A stretch of DNA of 64,000 nt, taken from assembly GCF_001540865.1 (NCBI RefSeq), contig NC_033632.1:8477811-8541810 (forward strand). The letters run 5' to 3'. The position numbers and the translations under genes are program-made. Source of the stretch: Ananas comosus (taxonomy: Eukaryota > Streptophyta > Magnoliopsida > Poales > Bromeliaceae). Of this stretch, positions 46,315-59,541 are shown piece by piece (position 1 is the stretch's first letter; each line of letters starts with the position of its first letter). The notes beneath the pieces are model-generated. The model was not told the DNA's origin, did no database searches, and worked only from the letters and a program-made list of their open reading frames with translations.

Positions 46315-46320
46315 TTCCCC

Positions 46321-47539
46321 TGTTAGGTCCTATGTGTTGGCAAGTTTCGTGGGTCGAGTCGGAGTCTTGAAGAAGTTCGGAGCGGAGTATTGAAAATCGA
46401 AGAATTCAAGACTTCGAAGAATCGGAAAGGACGCAAAACACGCAAAACTTGAATCACGATGCGTAGGTAAGTTTTAAATCTTGTTTATGGTGATTCATAC
46501 TTATTTATAGATCTTAGAATCATATTTTCAAGTTGTAATTGATTAGAAAGTTTCTAAGAGTTTGTAAAATCCGAAACAATGCATTTTCAGCGAAAATTGC
46601 ATTGCTGTACCGGTACAAGGGTTTTCTGTCCAGGGTATAGCCATCAGCATTTGCGCAGAAAGTTTGATGGTTGTTCCGGTACAAGCTTCATGCTGTACCG
46701 GTACAAGCCCTGTTCCGGAACAAGCTGAAGCTATCCAGAGTACAGGAGCTTCGCGAGAAAATCTTCGTCATGGTGACTGGACAGCTTTCCTTGTTCCGGT
46801 ACAAGGTGCTGTTTTTGGAAAGAACTTTTTTAGTCCTACTCTGTTTTGATTCTTAAAGTCTATAAAAAGCTTAGGGGTTCTCTAATTGATTAGCATCACG
46901 AAAATACATATTTGAGAAACCCTAGAGGCTCGGATTTCATCAAAAACCTATTTTCTTACAAAAAGCCTCTTTTAGATCGTATCGAGATATTGGAATTATT
47001 ATATTAATATGTCGATTTGATCTCCGCTTCGTTTGGATTCTTTCCTCGTTTCTACGATAGTCCAAAGCGAAGGATCACCATAATCATGCATACTCTTCGA
47101 GGACGGCGTCGTGGGATTTCGGCGTGAAAACAGGCGGTTCGTGGATTCGGATCGTTGGCTCGGTGGATTCGAGTGCGTCGGTAGATTCGGCGTAGTGGAG
47201 CTTCGTGGGATTCGAAGTGAAGGCGTTCGTGGACTCGAACTGAGGGCGTGGACAACCTGGAGGGTAGCGCGAAGATTCATAAGAGGTTAAGAGAGTTGAG
47301 TCCGTGGAGTCGGTAATCATTTGTAATCTTTTCTCTTAGTGAATTATTTTTTTCGCGTGTTGGTCCCGTGTGTTTTTCTCCAAGTTGGAGTTTTCCCACG
47401 TAAATCTCGTGTGCTTTTTATTTTCCGCATTTATTTTTATTGCATCGAGATTTGTGGTTTTTGGCCGTTCACCTATTCACCCCCTCTAGGTGATAGGATA
47501 CAAATCTAGATAGATCCTTGGGCTCGCTCAAAACTTTCA
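46321..47539 (+). mobile_element. SIRE-like copia 5' LTR
   Basis: A 1,219-bp LTR begins TGTTAGGTCC and ends AACTTTCA, inserted six bases inside the gypsy LTR D/polypurine border. It contains the GTACCGGTAC/TTCCGGTAC motifs at ~46605-46805 and CTATTCACCCCCTCTAGGTG near its end, a block common in plant SIRE-type LTRs. Confidence 0.8.
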
Positions 47540-47540
47540 A

Positions 47541-47560
47541 TGGTAATTAGAGCGGGATCT
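47541..47560 (+). promoter_or_regulatory. Copia primer binding site, degenerate
   Basis: TGGTAATTAGAGCGGGATCT follows the LTR end after one base. It resembles the initiator-Met tRNA primer site TGGTATCAGAGC used by copia elements, with changes in the middle. Confidence 0.7.
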
Positions 47561-47579
47561 AGATAAATTGTTACTCTAA

Positions 47580-49542
47580 TGGCCGAAGGTGGTAACATTA
47601 ATCGACCTCCCGCTCTTCGACGGCACGAATTATGCCTATTGGAAAGTTCGCATGAGAGCTTTTCTAATCGCAATCGACTGAGCGGGTATGGAAAGCTATT
47701 GAATTCGGATGGAAACATCCTACCGAAGTTGTCGATGGTGCTACCGTCTCTAAACCACGAAATAAGTGGACAAAAGAAGAAAACGAGACATCTTCGTTTA
47801 ACGGCAAGGGCATAAACGCTTTATTTAATGCATTGTCACAAACGGAGTTTACTCGCGTTTCGGCGTGTGAGACCGCCAAGAAAATTTGGGACACTCTACA
47901 AATTACACATGAAGGTACTAGTTTAGTAAAAATTCAAAAGCTCCAAATGTTGACTAGTCAATTTGATTCTATTCATATGGAGGAGCATGAATCTTTTACC
48001 GATTACTACACTAGGCTTCAAGATATCATTAATACATGTGCTAATTTGGAAGAGAAAATTCCGGATTCCAAAGTTGTTCGTAAAATTCTTCGAACTCTTC
48101 CGGAACGTTTTCGGGCTAAAGTAGCCGCGATCGAAACGGTCAAACATCCAGACGAGATGAAAGTAGAAGAATTAGTAGGAGCTTTACAAACGTATGAAAT
48201 GACTTTTCCTACTAATCAATCTTCTTCCAAGTCTTCTTCTAAAAGCACAGGTGTTGCATTGAAATCTACAAAGGAGAAGAACGAAGACTCGAGTTCCGAC
48301 GATGACTTATCAATTGCGGACTTTGAACAACAATTGGCGCTTCTCACGAAGAAGTTTCGTCGGAATTTTCGAAAGAAGAATAGATCGGACAAATCTTCAT
48401 CGTCTACATTTAAGGAGAAGAAGCGTGCAAAGGCTTCGAAAGAAAAGGATGTCTTTGAAGGCGAGATCCAATGTTTCAAGTGCAAAGGCTACGGTCACAT
48501 AGCTATGGATTGTCCCTCAAAGAAATCATATACTAAGAAAGCAATGCAAGCAAAGACGTGGGATGATACAACTTCGAGTGACTCAAGCTCGAGTGATGAA
48601 GAAAAGAATGATCAAATTGCTCTATTTGCTAATGCTCCCTCGTCGAATGTTGTGTGTTTATCCTCTTTTGCTACTAACTCCAATATTTCTCTTTCTTCAC
48701 ATGATTCTTCGAGCAACAATGGTGAAAGTGAGGAGGAATCAAACGACGACGACATAGCGGAAGCGTACAATCAACTTCTCATTGAATCAAAGAAGATGGC
48801 TAAACTCAACAAGAAGTTGAGACGTCGTTTGTTGGAACTTGAGGAGGAAAACAACAACGTAAAGAATTTGAATAAGGTTCTTGAGGAGGAAAGGGATTCA
48901 AGTTTGAAGATTAATTCGGACCTCCAAGAGAAGCTTAGTGATGCGGAATCAACGATCAAATCCTCTAATGACAAGATTGGATTTTTGGAGCATCAATTTC
49001 ATGAATCGCACAAGTCCAATCAAGTCTTGACCAACCAAGTTCGTCAACTTCAATCCGATCTTCAACGATTTTCTTCGGGATCAAAGAAGTTGGACAAAAT
49101 GCTTGGATTGGGTCAAACGAGCAAATTGGGTCTTGGATATGAACGGACATATGTTGAGAAGGATCAAACGGCGACATCTAAAGTCTCAACAACTTCAAAA
49201 GGCAAAGTGTGTCATCGATGTGGCATCGAAGGACACATCAAAAGGAATTGCCCAAACAAAAATGGCAAGTCACAATCGGCAAATTCAAAACATCCATCGG
49301 CATCATGTACTATTCGACATCCCCCACGGAATCAAAAACAAAATAATTTAAGTCGAGTGCCTCAAAAGAATCGGACTTCTAAGCCTAATCGTCAAGTTCT
49401 ACCTAAGCCTCAAGCGAAGAAAACACCAACGATTGATCAAAGATCTAAGCAAACGGCACCAAACGTCGACAAGCCGAGAAAACCAAAGATCCGACAAGTT
49501 TGGATCCGGAAAGGTGATATCTTTCCTTACTCCTCGTCTTAG
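47580..49542 (+). pseudogene. Copia gag (SIRE-like), gag-only element
   Basis: The start MAEGGNI lies 20 bases after the primer site. Early frameshifts and an in-frame stop disrupt the first ~80 codons (YAYWKVRMRAFLIAID region), then a clean 569-codon frame runs from 47833: gag core (EFTRVSACETAKKIWDTLQ, ESFTDYYTRLQDI), Ser-rich linkers, first zinc knuckle CFKCKGYGHIAMDC (~48475), a coiled coil (~48780-49090), second knuckle CHRCGIEGHIKRNC (~49210) and a basic tail ending QVWIRKGDIFPYSSS. Gag forms the particle that packages element RNA. No protease, integrase or RT follows in any frame to 51.1 kb. Confidence 0.85.
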
Positions 49543-51118
49543 TCATTTTTTGATCTTTAGTGTAATGCTTTGATTGGTGCTTGTTGTTTATTTTTATTCA
49601 TTGCATTACATATTTGAATGATTTTTGGTGCATTGATTTTTTTTTATCATTTGAGGAGAAGGTGTTTGGGAATTTCAATTGGTATTGAAAAAGGAGATGA
49701 TTGAGAATCGTTTTTGGAGAGAAAGTTTTTTTTTTTTTAAAAAAATTGTTTAAATGGGTTTTATCTTCACAACCATATTAAGTTAAATTCATATTAATTA
49801 TCGTCTTTACTCCACTATTTATTATTTTGACGATAATTTATTATATGATTTCTTAATGCATATATTCATCAAAACTTTGAAATCAAATTTGATTTTTTGG
49901 TGATTAATTCATCTTGGTTGTGAGCGTTGGATATGATGAATGGGTATTCTCTAATTGACTAAAATTCGTCAAAATTATTTTCAATTGTGAGATTGTCTAA
50001 TTTAGGGGGAGTTTGAAATTGTTTAAAAATAAAAAAAGGAGAAAAAGAAACTCCTAAGTTTAAAAAGATGTGGAAAGAGTTACATCCAAAAGGAGTGTGA
50101 AAACTACCACCACATGTAGGAAAGAGCTACCACCCCGGTCGTCCGGCAAGTGTGTGAAGCTACCACATGAAGATTAAATTGGATAAGCCGAAAAAGGTTG
50201 GAAAAATATAAATATTTTAGAATTTTCGGAGTAATAAGGTGCTAGTTTGAAAAAGATGCTCAAAGAGCCACCCCCGGTGCCATATTAGTTAAATCTCTAT
50301 TTTGAATGTATTGCAACAAATTGGTGTCAATTTTGTTGAATTTCTAAATATCATTTTTCATCAACTTACATCTTGATGTTTTTGAATCATTAAATTATTT
50401 TTGATTTTGAAATTTTGATGTTTTGATGTGTTTTGAAATTTTATAATATCTTATTTTCATTACAATGATTTTTGGAGTAAAAGCCTTAACTATATGAATT
50501 TAATTTAAATGTGATGGATTTTTAAAGTATATTTTTCGGAAAAAAAAATTTTCACATTTTGGTCCTTGTACCGGAACAAGAACCCGTGTACCGGTACAAG
50601 GTCTGCGGCCGAGCGGAATATAACCGGGTATAACGCTTCGATCTTTTTCAAAACTCAATCGTTTTCCAAAATTTTTGGTTCTGCGAGCTCTAGAGACTCT
50701 CTTTCATTCGTTCTACACATTTTCCCTGTGAATTTGTAAGTTTTTAGCATCAAATTTGTGAGTTTTATCCCGATTTTGCTATTTTCACAGTTTTTGCGGG
50801 ATAAGGGTTTGATCTCTGCTCTAATCCGTTTTTGATACAATTTTTTGCTATAGATCAGTGTCTTAGGCTATTACCTTGCTTGTAGAACACTTGAACAACA
50901 TCAAAACAAGTTATTTTTCGCTGATCTAGAATTTATGCTTTAATATGCATGTAATTTCGGGATTTTTTTTGAAAAGTTCAATTTTTGCTGAAATTTTTTG
51001 CATGATTTGGTTAGAAATAGCATTTGTATGCATTCTAATGTTATTAGAAATTTTTTCGCTATTTTTATAGATTTTTTTTTAAAAATTTGTTCATATATGC
51101 AATTTTTGATATAGGAAA
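49543..51118 (+). mobile_element. Non-coding region after gag
   Basis: T-rich non-coding sequence where copia pol would be expected. A TGTACCGGTACAAGG copy lies near 50590. At 51110-51115 a GATATAG could act as a splice acceptor before the next open frame. No domain is seen. Confidence 0.6.
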
Positions 51119-51658
51119 ATGGGATTTTTACTCGTACTGGTGCTTTTGGTGCTTATGGCTGGGAGACGAAGCCGTGGCAGTGGTAGAGGTCGTCATGGGG
51201 TTTCTAAAAGGACACGTACCACTGAAGAAGCGTCCGGGTCTGATCCGGATTATCAGGAGAGCTCCTCTGAAGAATCTGAAGAACCTATTGCGCAACTTGA
51301 CAAAGGCAAAGGTTTAGCTGGAGAATCATCTCACGGTGGTGGTTCTCGTACTCGTGAGGGACGTTCAAAACAAGCTGCAGAGGTTCCTCCAGCACGGCGA
51401 AGGTTGTTTGCATCAAAGTCGTGCATAGCTGAATGCTTTGTGAACTTCCATGATTTGATTCGGGAGGTTCCTGATTTTGGACGACTACTACAGCGCGTGC
51501 CTATTAAGCCTGTTGGACGGGTCCCTGCGAAGGCTCCTTTCTGTGTAGAACTTATTAGGGAGTTCTATATGAATGGAAAGGCGCTTGCTGAAGATAATGA
51601 AACCGGCACGTTTATCTTTGAGACTGTTGTGCGTCAGAGGAGATTTCCAGTTCTTTGA
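51119..51658 (+). CDS. Retroelement-associated open frame, 3' end cut by assembly join
   Basis: A frame of 179 codons with a hydrophobic start, an RGR/Ser/Glu-rich disordered section (SDPDYQESSSEESEEP), then an ordered part: CIAECFVNFHDLIREVPDFGR, ELIREFYMNGKALAEDN. The latter resembles, from memory, the 'putative plant transposon protein' type found in large plant retroelements, in which a REFY motif is common. The stop codon comes from the junction at ~51655 with unrelated sequence, so the real protein is longer. It could belong to the gag-only copia or to a separate element. Confidence 0.45.
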   Translation: MGFLLVLVLLVLMAGRRSRGSGRGRHGVSKRTRTTEEASGSDPDYQESSSEESEEPIAQLDKGKGLAGESSHGGGSRTREGRSKQAAEVPPARRRLFASKSCIAECFVNFHDLIREVPDFGRLLQRVPIKPVGRVPAKAPFCVELIREFYMNGKALAEDNETGTFIFETVVRQRRFPVL

Positions 51659-54600
51659 TTTTTATTTGTGAGATCAAACCAAGTAGCTCTATATCATCAT
51701 TTACATCAAATTTTCTTAAAACACAAACATCAAATTATAATCCATAATATTTTGCCTTTTTTCACATCATTTTTTCTGTTACCTTACATTCATAAATACA
51801 AAAGTTGAATACAACAAGTGTAGGATATGCATATATAACTCCGGACCGGCCCTATTATGGGCGGGACTCCCTTGCCTCGATTGCGGTTCTGCCCGCCGTC
51901 CGATCGCGTACGGATCTGCAGGCGTAGTGGTAATAGAACTAGAACGAAGTTCCCAGTGGGGTTCGGCGCCGGACCACCGGCAATTTCGCCACTTAGAGTC
52001 TAATTCAAGGCATATATGGTATTTCAATAAGAGAAAACAAAACAACTAATGCACTTCTAAGACAATGACCTGCCAAGAAACGATTCACAGATAGATATTC
52101 GAATTCAAAGCAATGATTATGTATTTGCATGCTATGGGGTTTTATTTTCTTTGCCTTACCCAATCAACCTGGGGTGCTCCTGGTTTACCCCAACTCACCG
52201 TCACATATCCCGTCAAGGGGGAGGCACAAGGCACAACCACCGAAGGAATCTTCGCTGAGGCAGCGTTCCCGTGGTTGCATTTTTCTTCTCCGGCAGTACA
52301 CGTCGTGGAGGAGCGACCTCGCACAAGCCGGACCAATACAGTGAGTATGATCCGATGCCTCAAATTTGAGGAAGTATGGACCAAAGCTGTTCACAATTCC
52401 CACTATCTCAATGCCGTATGAATGGGTTACTACTATTAGAATATAGTGTCATTGCTATACGTCGTGGTGTCCTGATGCCACATAATATAATCCCGCTCGG
52501 AGTTAACCTTGTTGACTATTTCACTTTATCGATATCACATGAAGTCACTAATTGTCCATGTCGCCTTGTTACTAACGATCACGGTCATTCTTACTTCAAT
52601 ATGGCATATAGTGTCTTTTACTTTCTTTTCACATTGGTTCTATATCACAATGATGATCTTAAGCCAGATAATTGTTTACACCAACTAACTGTTCATTTAC
52701 CTAATGCAAAAATTCTTATTATACCAATATGTTTAAATGAAAGACATAAGACATTAGAAAGGAGATCCGGTAATGATGTTTCCGGAATAGCACCTCCACC
52801 ATTTTGGTCTCACAAGTGTATGATGACCGCCGCGGTTCGATTCCAGACTGGATTTTTTGGCTTGTGTCCGCCCGAAGTTACGGAGCGGATTTGTACTATT
52901 ATTTTTTTTACGCTTCGCTTTTCTTAATATGCTGTCCGACTCACGTCGTGTATCGCCGGAAGCAGACACCGCACCGATGCGTTCGTAGGACCTTACCAAT
53001 TATGGTTAAAATGAGACAAATCCAAGTATTGAAGCCTCAAAATCACAAAACTCGTAAATATAGGTCCTCCCCAATATCATTCTCTCCAATCAAGCATAGG
53101 CTTGACGAAACATGGATGAAAATACGATAACTCCATCTTCTTAGAAGACAATACTAGAAAGAAAAATCCAAACCCTTAGCTCAAAACCCATGAGAACTCA
53201 CCTATGGTGTCGTGAGTCCAAGACTTCCTTCAAAGCCTTTGATCAAGCTTGACTCTTTCACTTCGGAGTGCTTCTTGCTCCAAGCTTTGCTCCTCCAAAC
53301 CCTCCTGTGCCGTTCGCAGCGCTAGAGAGCAGTAGGGAGAGAGAGAAAAGGATTTTTAGAGAGAGGCGGGAAGACTTGTGGTTTGAGGTGTGAGGGGAAA
53401 TAGAGCGACCCTGAACTCCGTCACCATAATACAACGATCTCATGTTAAATTTGCACTTAAACCCTCTCAATTCATTTTGCAACCAGCCCTTACTGGCATT
53501 TTCGGGGCTCGGAGCCTGTCTCTACTATCAGGGACGGTTCGTCGGAGAGCTGTCCTGCAACGTTTTCCCAGAAAGGACCCGGTCTCTCCTGATGGAACCG
53601 GTCTCGGTTGACGGTTCTCTCACTCTAGGGGACGGTTCCCAGAGAGCTCAATTTACAGGGACTAGCCGATTTCCCTCTCCTGGATCTGTATCAGACGTTC
53701 GCAGGAACCGGTTGTTCTGCATCAAGGACTGGTCCGCCGGCAGAGTAAAGAATTCTTGGGAAATCTTTTCAGAATTGCACGTTTCACCTTCTTCAGGTTC
53801 CCTGTTCACGTATCTCATTATTAGGGCTCCTCAACTGCATGTTTTAGGGCCTATATAAGCTGCGATTCCTATTCCGGGCCTCTTCCGTATGGAAGCCTCC
53901 GCATACCCGTTGCGCGACCTCATTCGATCGAAACTCGGCACAAACGTGCTCACACTATGGGGAAGTGATATCTTACTATTCCGCCTGTGTAGTACCTATG
54001 TGTGGCAAGTTTCGTGGGGTCGAGTCGATACAGTCTTGGAAGGAAAGTTCGGAGCCGCAGTATTGAAAATCGAAAGAATTCTCAACGACTTCGAAGAATC
54101 GGATAGAAAGGACGCACAACGCAAAATTGAAATCACGCATGCGTAGGTAAGTTTTAAATCTTGTTTATGGTTGATTCGATACTTATTTATAGATCTCTAG
54201 AATCATATTTTCTAAGTATCACACTTATGTAATTGATAGAATTTTAAGAGTTTGTAAAAAATGCCGAAACAATGATTTTCATGCGAAAAAATTGGCATTG
54301 GTACCGGTAAAGGGTTTTGTCCCAGCGTGCTATAAGCCATTCAGTATTTGCGCGAGGAAGGTGTTGTATGTTGTTCCCAACTAGGCCTACAAAGTTTCAT
54401 GCTGTACCGGTACAGCCCTGTTTCCGGAAACAAGCTGGAAGCTATCAGAGTACAGGAGCTTCGCCAGAAAAATCTTCCGCTCATGCGTGCTACCCCTGGA
54501 CTAGTCTTCCGGTGTTCCGAGTGGATCTACAATGATTGCTGTTTGGAAAGAAAGATTTCTAGTCCTAACTCTGTTTTTTGACTTCTTAAAGTCTATAAGA

Positions 54601-57123
54601 TAGCTATAGGGGTTCTCTAATGATAAGCATCACGAGAGAATACATATTGAGAAATCCCTAGAGGCTAGTCTGGGGATTTCATTCAAAGAACCATATTTTC
54701 TACAAAAAAGACCTCTTTTTAGCATCGATATCGAGATATTGAAAATTGATTAAGTATGTCGATTGATCTGCCGCCTTCGCTTGGAGTTCTTTCCCTGTTT
54801 TTTCGATAGTCCAATACGCGAAGGATCACTATTAATCATGGATAATCTTCGAATGAACGCGCTCGTTTGGCTTCATTCGCCCGCTGTGAACAAAGGGCGG
54901 TTCGCTGGATGTCGGATCGTTGGCTCGTGGATATCGAGATGCGTCGTAGATCGGGCTGTAGTGGAGCTTCGTGGAGTCAAGTGAAAGGCGTTTCGTGCGA
55001 CTCGAAACGTGGGGGCGTGTGCACAGACCTGGCTTGAGGTGCCGAAGATTCATAAGAGGCTTTTAGAGGGTTTGAGGTCCGATGAGGTCGGTAACATCTT
55101 GTAATCTTATTTCTTAAGGATGAATTATTTTTTCCTCCTGGTGTTGTCCCTGTGTTTTTCTCCATAGTTGGGTTTTCCCACGTAAATCTCGGTTGTGCCT
55201 TTTATTTTCCGCATTAGTTTTTATTGCATCTGCAGATTTGTGTTTTTTTGGCCGTTACCCTATTCACCCCCGCTCTAGGTGATAGATACATTAGATAGAT
55301 TCCTTGGCGGCCCTCCTCAAAACTTTCAATTTGGATATAGACCGGGATCTAGATAAATTGTTATCTAATGGCCGAAGGTGCTAACATTAACGACTCCGCT
55401 CTTCGGACGCGCGACAATGTATTGCTATTGGAAGTGCGCTAGGGAGCTTCTAATCGCAAATCGTGCATGAGCGGGTTATGGAAAGCTATTGATTCGGATT
55501 TGAAATGCTACCGAGTTGTCGATGGGGTGACGTCGGCCTAATCATTCGAAAAAGTGGACTATAAGATGAAAACGAGTCATCTGCGTTTGAATGGTAAAGA
55601 ATTAATGATTTTATTTCAAGCTTTATCACAAACGGAGTTACGGTCGAGTTTTCGGGCGAGTCATGCGAAAGGTCAGAAAGACAAAGTTGGTGATACTTAC
55701 AAGTTTACGCATGAACAGGAGACAAGTTTAGTAAAGGGTCAAAAATTGCCAAATGCTAATAGCAACGTTTGATTCCCAATTCTTCATGGACGAAAAATAA
55801 GACTTTCACTGAGTAATATACATCGATCTACAAGATGTTGTGAACATATTGTGCTAACTTGGAGAGAAAATCCCGGATTCAAAGGTGGTTAGAGAAATCC
55901 TTTCGAACTCTTTCCGAACGCTTTCGGGCAAAGGTCGCCTGGATCGAGAGAACGCGTCAAGCATCCGGACGAGATGAAAGTAGGAAGATTAGTAGGAGCT
56001 TTACAAACGTATGAATGACTTTTCCTACTAATCATCTTCTCTCCAAGTCTTTTCTAAGCACAGGCTTTGACATTTAAATCTACAAAGGCAGAAGGACGAA
56101 GACTCGGGTTCCGACGATTGATCTATCAATGCAGGACTGGTTTGAACAACAGCGTATTGGCGCGTTCTTACGAAGAAGTTTCTCGAAATTTCCGGACAAG
56201 AATGATTTTGGGACAGGCGCTTTCATGTCTAAAGCGTCAATCTTTGTCTAAACGCATGCTTCGTCTTCAAAGTCTAAGGATAAAAAGCGTGCAAAGGTTC
56301 GTCAAAGGAAAAGGAGTGTTATTTGAAGGCGAGTGAGATCCAATGCACTTTCAAGCGGTGCAAAGGCTACGGCACCCATTTGCGCCGAGATTGTCCTTAA
56401 AGAAGACTTGACACAAAGGCTATGCAAGCAAAGACGTAGTTGGATGATGGCAACATCAAGTGAGATCATTCGTTCAAGTGACGAAGAAAAGAATGATCAA
56501 ATTGCCTTATTGTAATACTCGTCACTCGAATGTGTGTGTTTATCCTTACTGTTGCCCTACTAACTCCAATATCTCTTTCTTCACATGATTCATCGAGCAA
56601 CAATGGCGAAATTGAGAGGAATCAAACGACGACGACATAGCGTGAAGCGTACAATCATACTTCTTATTGAATCAAACGAAGATGGTTAAACTCCAACTCT
56701 AAAAGTTGCGAGTCGTTGGTTGCGAAACTTGAGGAGTGAAGAACAACAATCATGAACGACTTTTGATAGTAAACTCGCCGAGAGAAAGAGAACTCAAATT
56801 TGTGAAAAATAATTTCAATGCCATCCAAAGAAGAAGCTAGATTGAAGCGGCCAAGTCGATGCATCAAATCTCTCTCTACACGACAAGATTTGATTTTTGG
56901 AGCCGATCAATTTCGATGAATCGCACAAAGTCAAATCAAGTCTTGACCGCAGTCAATGTTCCTGTCAACTCCAATCCGCGATCTTCAACAATTTTCTTCT
57001 GGGCATCAAAGAAGTTGGACAAAGATGGCTTGGAGTGGCGTGCAAACCGATGCAAATTGGGGTCCTTCTCGCGATAATGAAACGGACATTATGATGAGAA
57101 AGGTCAATATCGGGGACATCTAA
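51655..57123. repeat. Indel-rich re-copy of 44160-49186 (probable raw-read gap fill)
   Basis: The block follows 44160-49186 base by base (gypsy LTR D, SIRE-like LTR, gag) but carries scattered single- and few-base insertions and fewer deletions throughout, in LTR and coding parts alike. Between anchors at 44430/51949 and 48601/56486 it is ~9% longer than the clean copy. All reading frames are shattered. The pattern fits insertion-biased long-read error, not evolutionary decay. Do not annotate genes within it. Confidence 0.85.
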
Positions 57124-59479
57124 AGTCACGCCCCGAGCTCCACCAATTTGGTCGGATTCGAGCACGCGACAGACGCCGAACGGACAGTACCTCCCCTGTC
57201 CGCCCAAGGCTCCAACAACAAGTATATTACAAGCAAATCAACAAGGAGAATTGCAAGATATACAAGGTTTGCACGAGGGCAAACAACAACTACAAGTGAA
57301 AGCATCGAAACTAACTAAACATCCAATATACATGTCATTCGATTTCATTTGAATCAATCACATTTACATTCGTTACATCATTCTTGCATTACCCAAAATA
57401 GAATTTACATTATCCCTATATTACATCACTTTTCACTTTACAATTTCAACATACAAAAGTTGAATACACAAGTGTAGGGTATGCCTATATAACTCGAGGG
57501 TCGCTATCTACGGCGCGACTCCCTTGCCTCGATCCTCCGCCGCCCCGCTCCCGTACGGATCTGCAGGGTTAGTGGTAATGAGAACTAGAACAAAGTTCCA
57601 AGTGGGTTCGGCCGCCGACCACGCCGATTCGCCCACTAGGTCTAATTCAGGCATAAGTATTTCAATAAAGAAGAATAACAAACCAACTAATGCACTTCTA
57701 ACACAATGCCTGCACGAAAGCAATCACAGATAGATATTCATATTCAAATACATGATAATTATGCATGCATGTCCTTTTCACTTTCCTTTGACCTTTACCC
57801 AATCAACCTGGGGTGCTCCTGATTTACCCCAACTCATAGTCCACATATCCCGTCTAACGGGGGAGGCACAAGGCACAACCACCCGAAGGATCTTCGCCGG
57901 GCACGTCCACCCGTGGTGCATTTCTTCTCCGGAGTACACCGCTCGTGGAGGAGCGACCTTGCACAAGCCGGAACCAATACATGTGAGTATGATCCCATCT
58001 TCAATTTGAGGAGGTATGGCCAACCTGTCACAATTCTCACTATCTCAATGCCGATGAATGGTTACTACCTATTCATGCATATAGTGTCACTTGCCAACGT
58101 CGTGGTGGTCCTGATGCCACAATACACATAATGCCGCTCGAGTTAAACCTTGTTTAGCTATTCACTTATCGATATCAATCGAGTCACTAATGTCCATGTC
58201 GCCTTTGTTTACTACGGTCACGGTCATTTCTTACATTCACATGCATATAGGGTCATTCACTTTCCTTTTTCATATGGTTCTATATCACTACAATGATCTT
58301 ACGCAGATAATTGTCACAACCAACGTATACTGTTCACTACCCTACATGCAAGAATGCCATAATATCAACATGCTCAAAGAAAGGACATAGACATAGAAAG
58401 AGATCCGGTGTTTCCGGAAAGCACCCCTCACCTTTACGCGTCGTAAGGATGCCGCGGTTCCGATTTCACGATTTTTTGGGCTTGTTCGCCGCGAGCTACG
58501 AGGATCTGTACTATTTCATGTTGTTTTCTTAATATCTTCGCGCACGCTCGTCGTATCACCGAATCGAGCACACCGATGCGTTCGTAGACCTACCAATTAG
58601 GTTAAAATGAGATCAAAACCAAGTTTGAACCTCAAAATCACAAGACCCTAAACATAGGTCCTCCACAATATCATCTTCTCCAATCAAGCCCCTAGCTTGA
58701 CAAAACATGGAGGAAAATACTCTAATCCATCTCCTAGAAGCATACTAGAAGGAAAAATCCAAACCCTAGCTCAAAACCCATGAGAACTCACCTTGGGAGT
58801 CCAAGACTCTCCTTCAAAGCCTTGATCAAGCTTGCTCTTCACCTTGGAGAGCTTCTTCTCCAGGCTTTTCTCCTCCAAACCCTCCTTGGTTCAAGCCCTA
58901 GAGAGAGAGGAAGAGAGAAGAGAAGGATTTTTAGAGAGAGAGAGGGAAGGCTTGTGTTTCGGTGTGAGGGAAATAAGAGCTAATCCTAACCCTCACCCAT
59001 GTACAACCATCTCATGTAACATTTGCACTTAAACCCCTCTCAATTTCATTTTTGCAACCAGCCCTTACTGGGCATTTTCGAGCTCGGGGACCGGTCTCTC
59101 CCTATCAGGGACCGGTTCCCGAGAGCTGTCCTGCAACCTGCGCAGAAGGGGACCGGTCTCTCCCCGATGGAACCGGTCTCCGGGGACCGGTCTCTCACCT
59201 AGGGACCGGTTCCCGAGAGCTTAATTTACAGGACTTAGCCGATTTTTCCCTCTGCTTGGCTGTTCAACGTTCGGAAACCGGTCTCTCACCCAAGGGACTA
59301 GTCCTCGAGAGTAAAAATTCTAGAAATTTTTCAGAATTGCAGTTTCACTCTCTCGGGTCCCTTTACACTTCATATATAGGCTCCAATGCACTTTTGGCCT
59401 ATAGTAACTCATTCCTTTTCGTGTTCCGCTCATTTTGACGGAACTCGGCTCAACCTACGGGGAAGTGATATGCTACATT
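57124..59479 (-). mobile_element. Gypsy LTR (LTR E), complete 3' LTR
   Basis: A 2,356-bp LTR closely similar to LTR D (2,369 bp). Read on the minus strand it begins TGTAGCATATCACTTCCCC directly after a polypurine tract (59480-59492) and the end of pol. It contains the same ACCGGT module at 59085-59300. Confidence 0.88.
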
Positions 59480-59492
59480 CCCCACCCCTTAA
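59480..59492 (-). promoter_or_regulatory. Gypsy polypurine tract
   Basis: On the minus strand AAGGGGTGGGGAA directly precedes the LTR start, in the position expected of the plus-strand primer for reverse transcription. Confidence 0.8.
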
Positions 59493-59541
59493 AATTGTTT
59501 CGGCCGCGAAACTAAATCATTCGTAATTCAAAATCCATACC

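Noticed and set aside
54300..57100. Many small frames resembling gag pieces
   Set aside because: They lie in the indel-rich copy of 44-49 kb and are broken products of sequence error.
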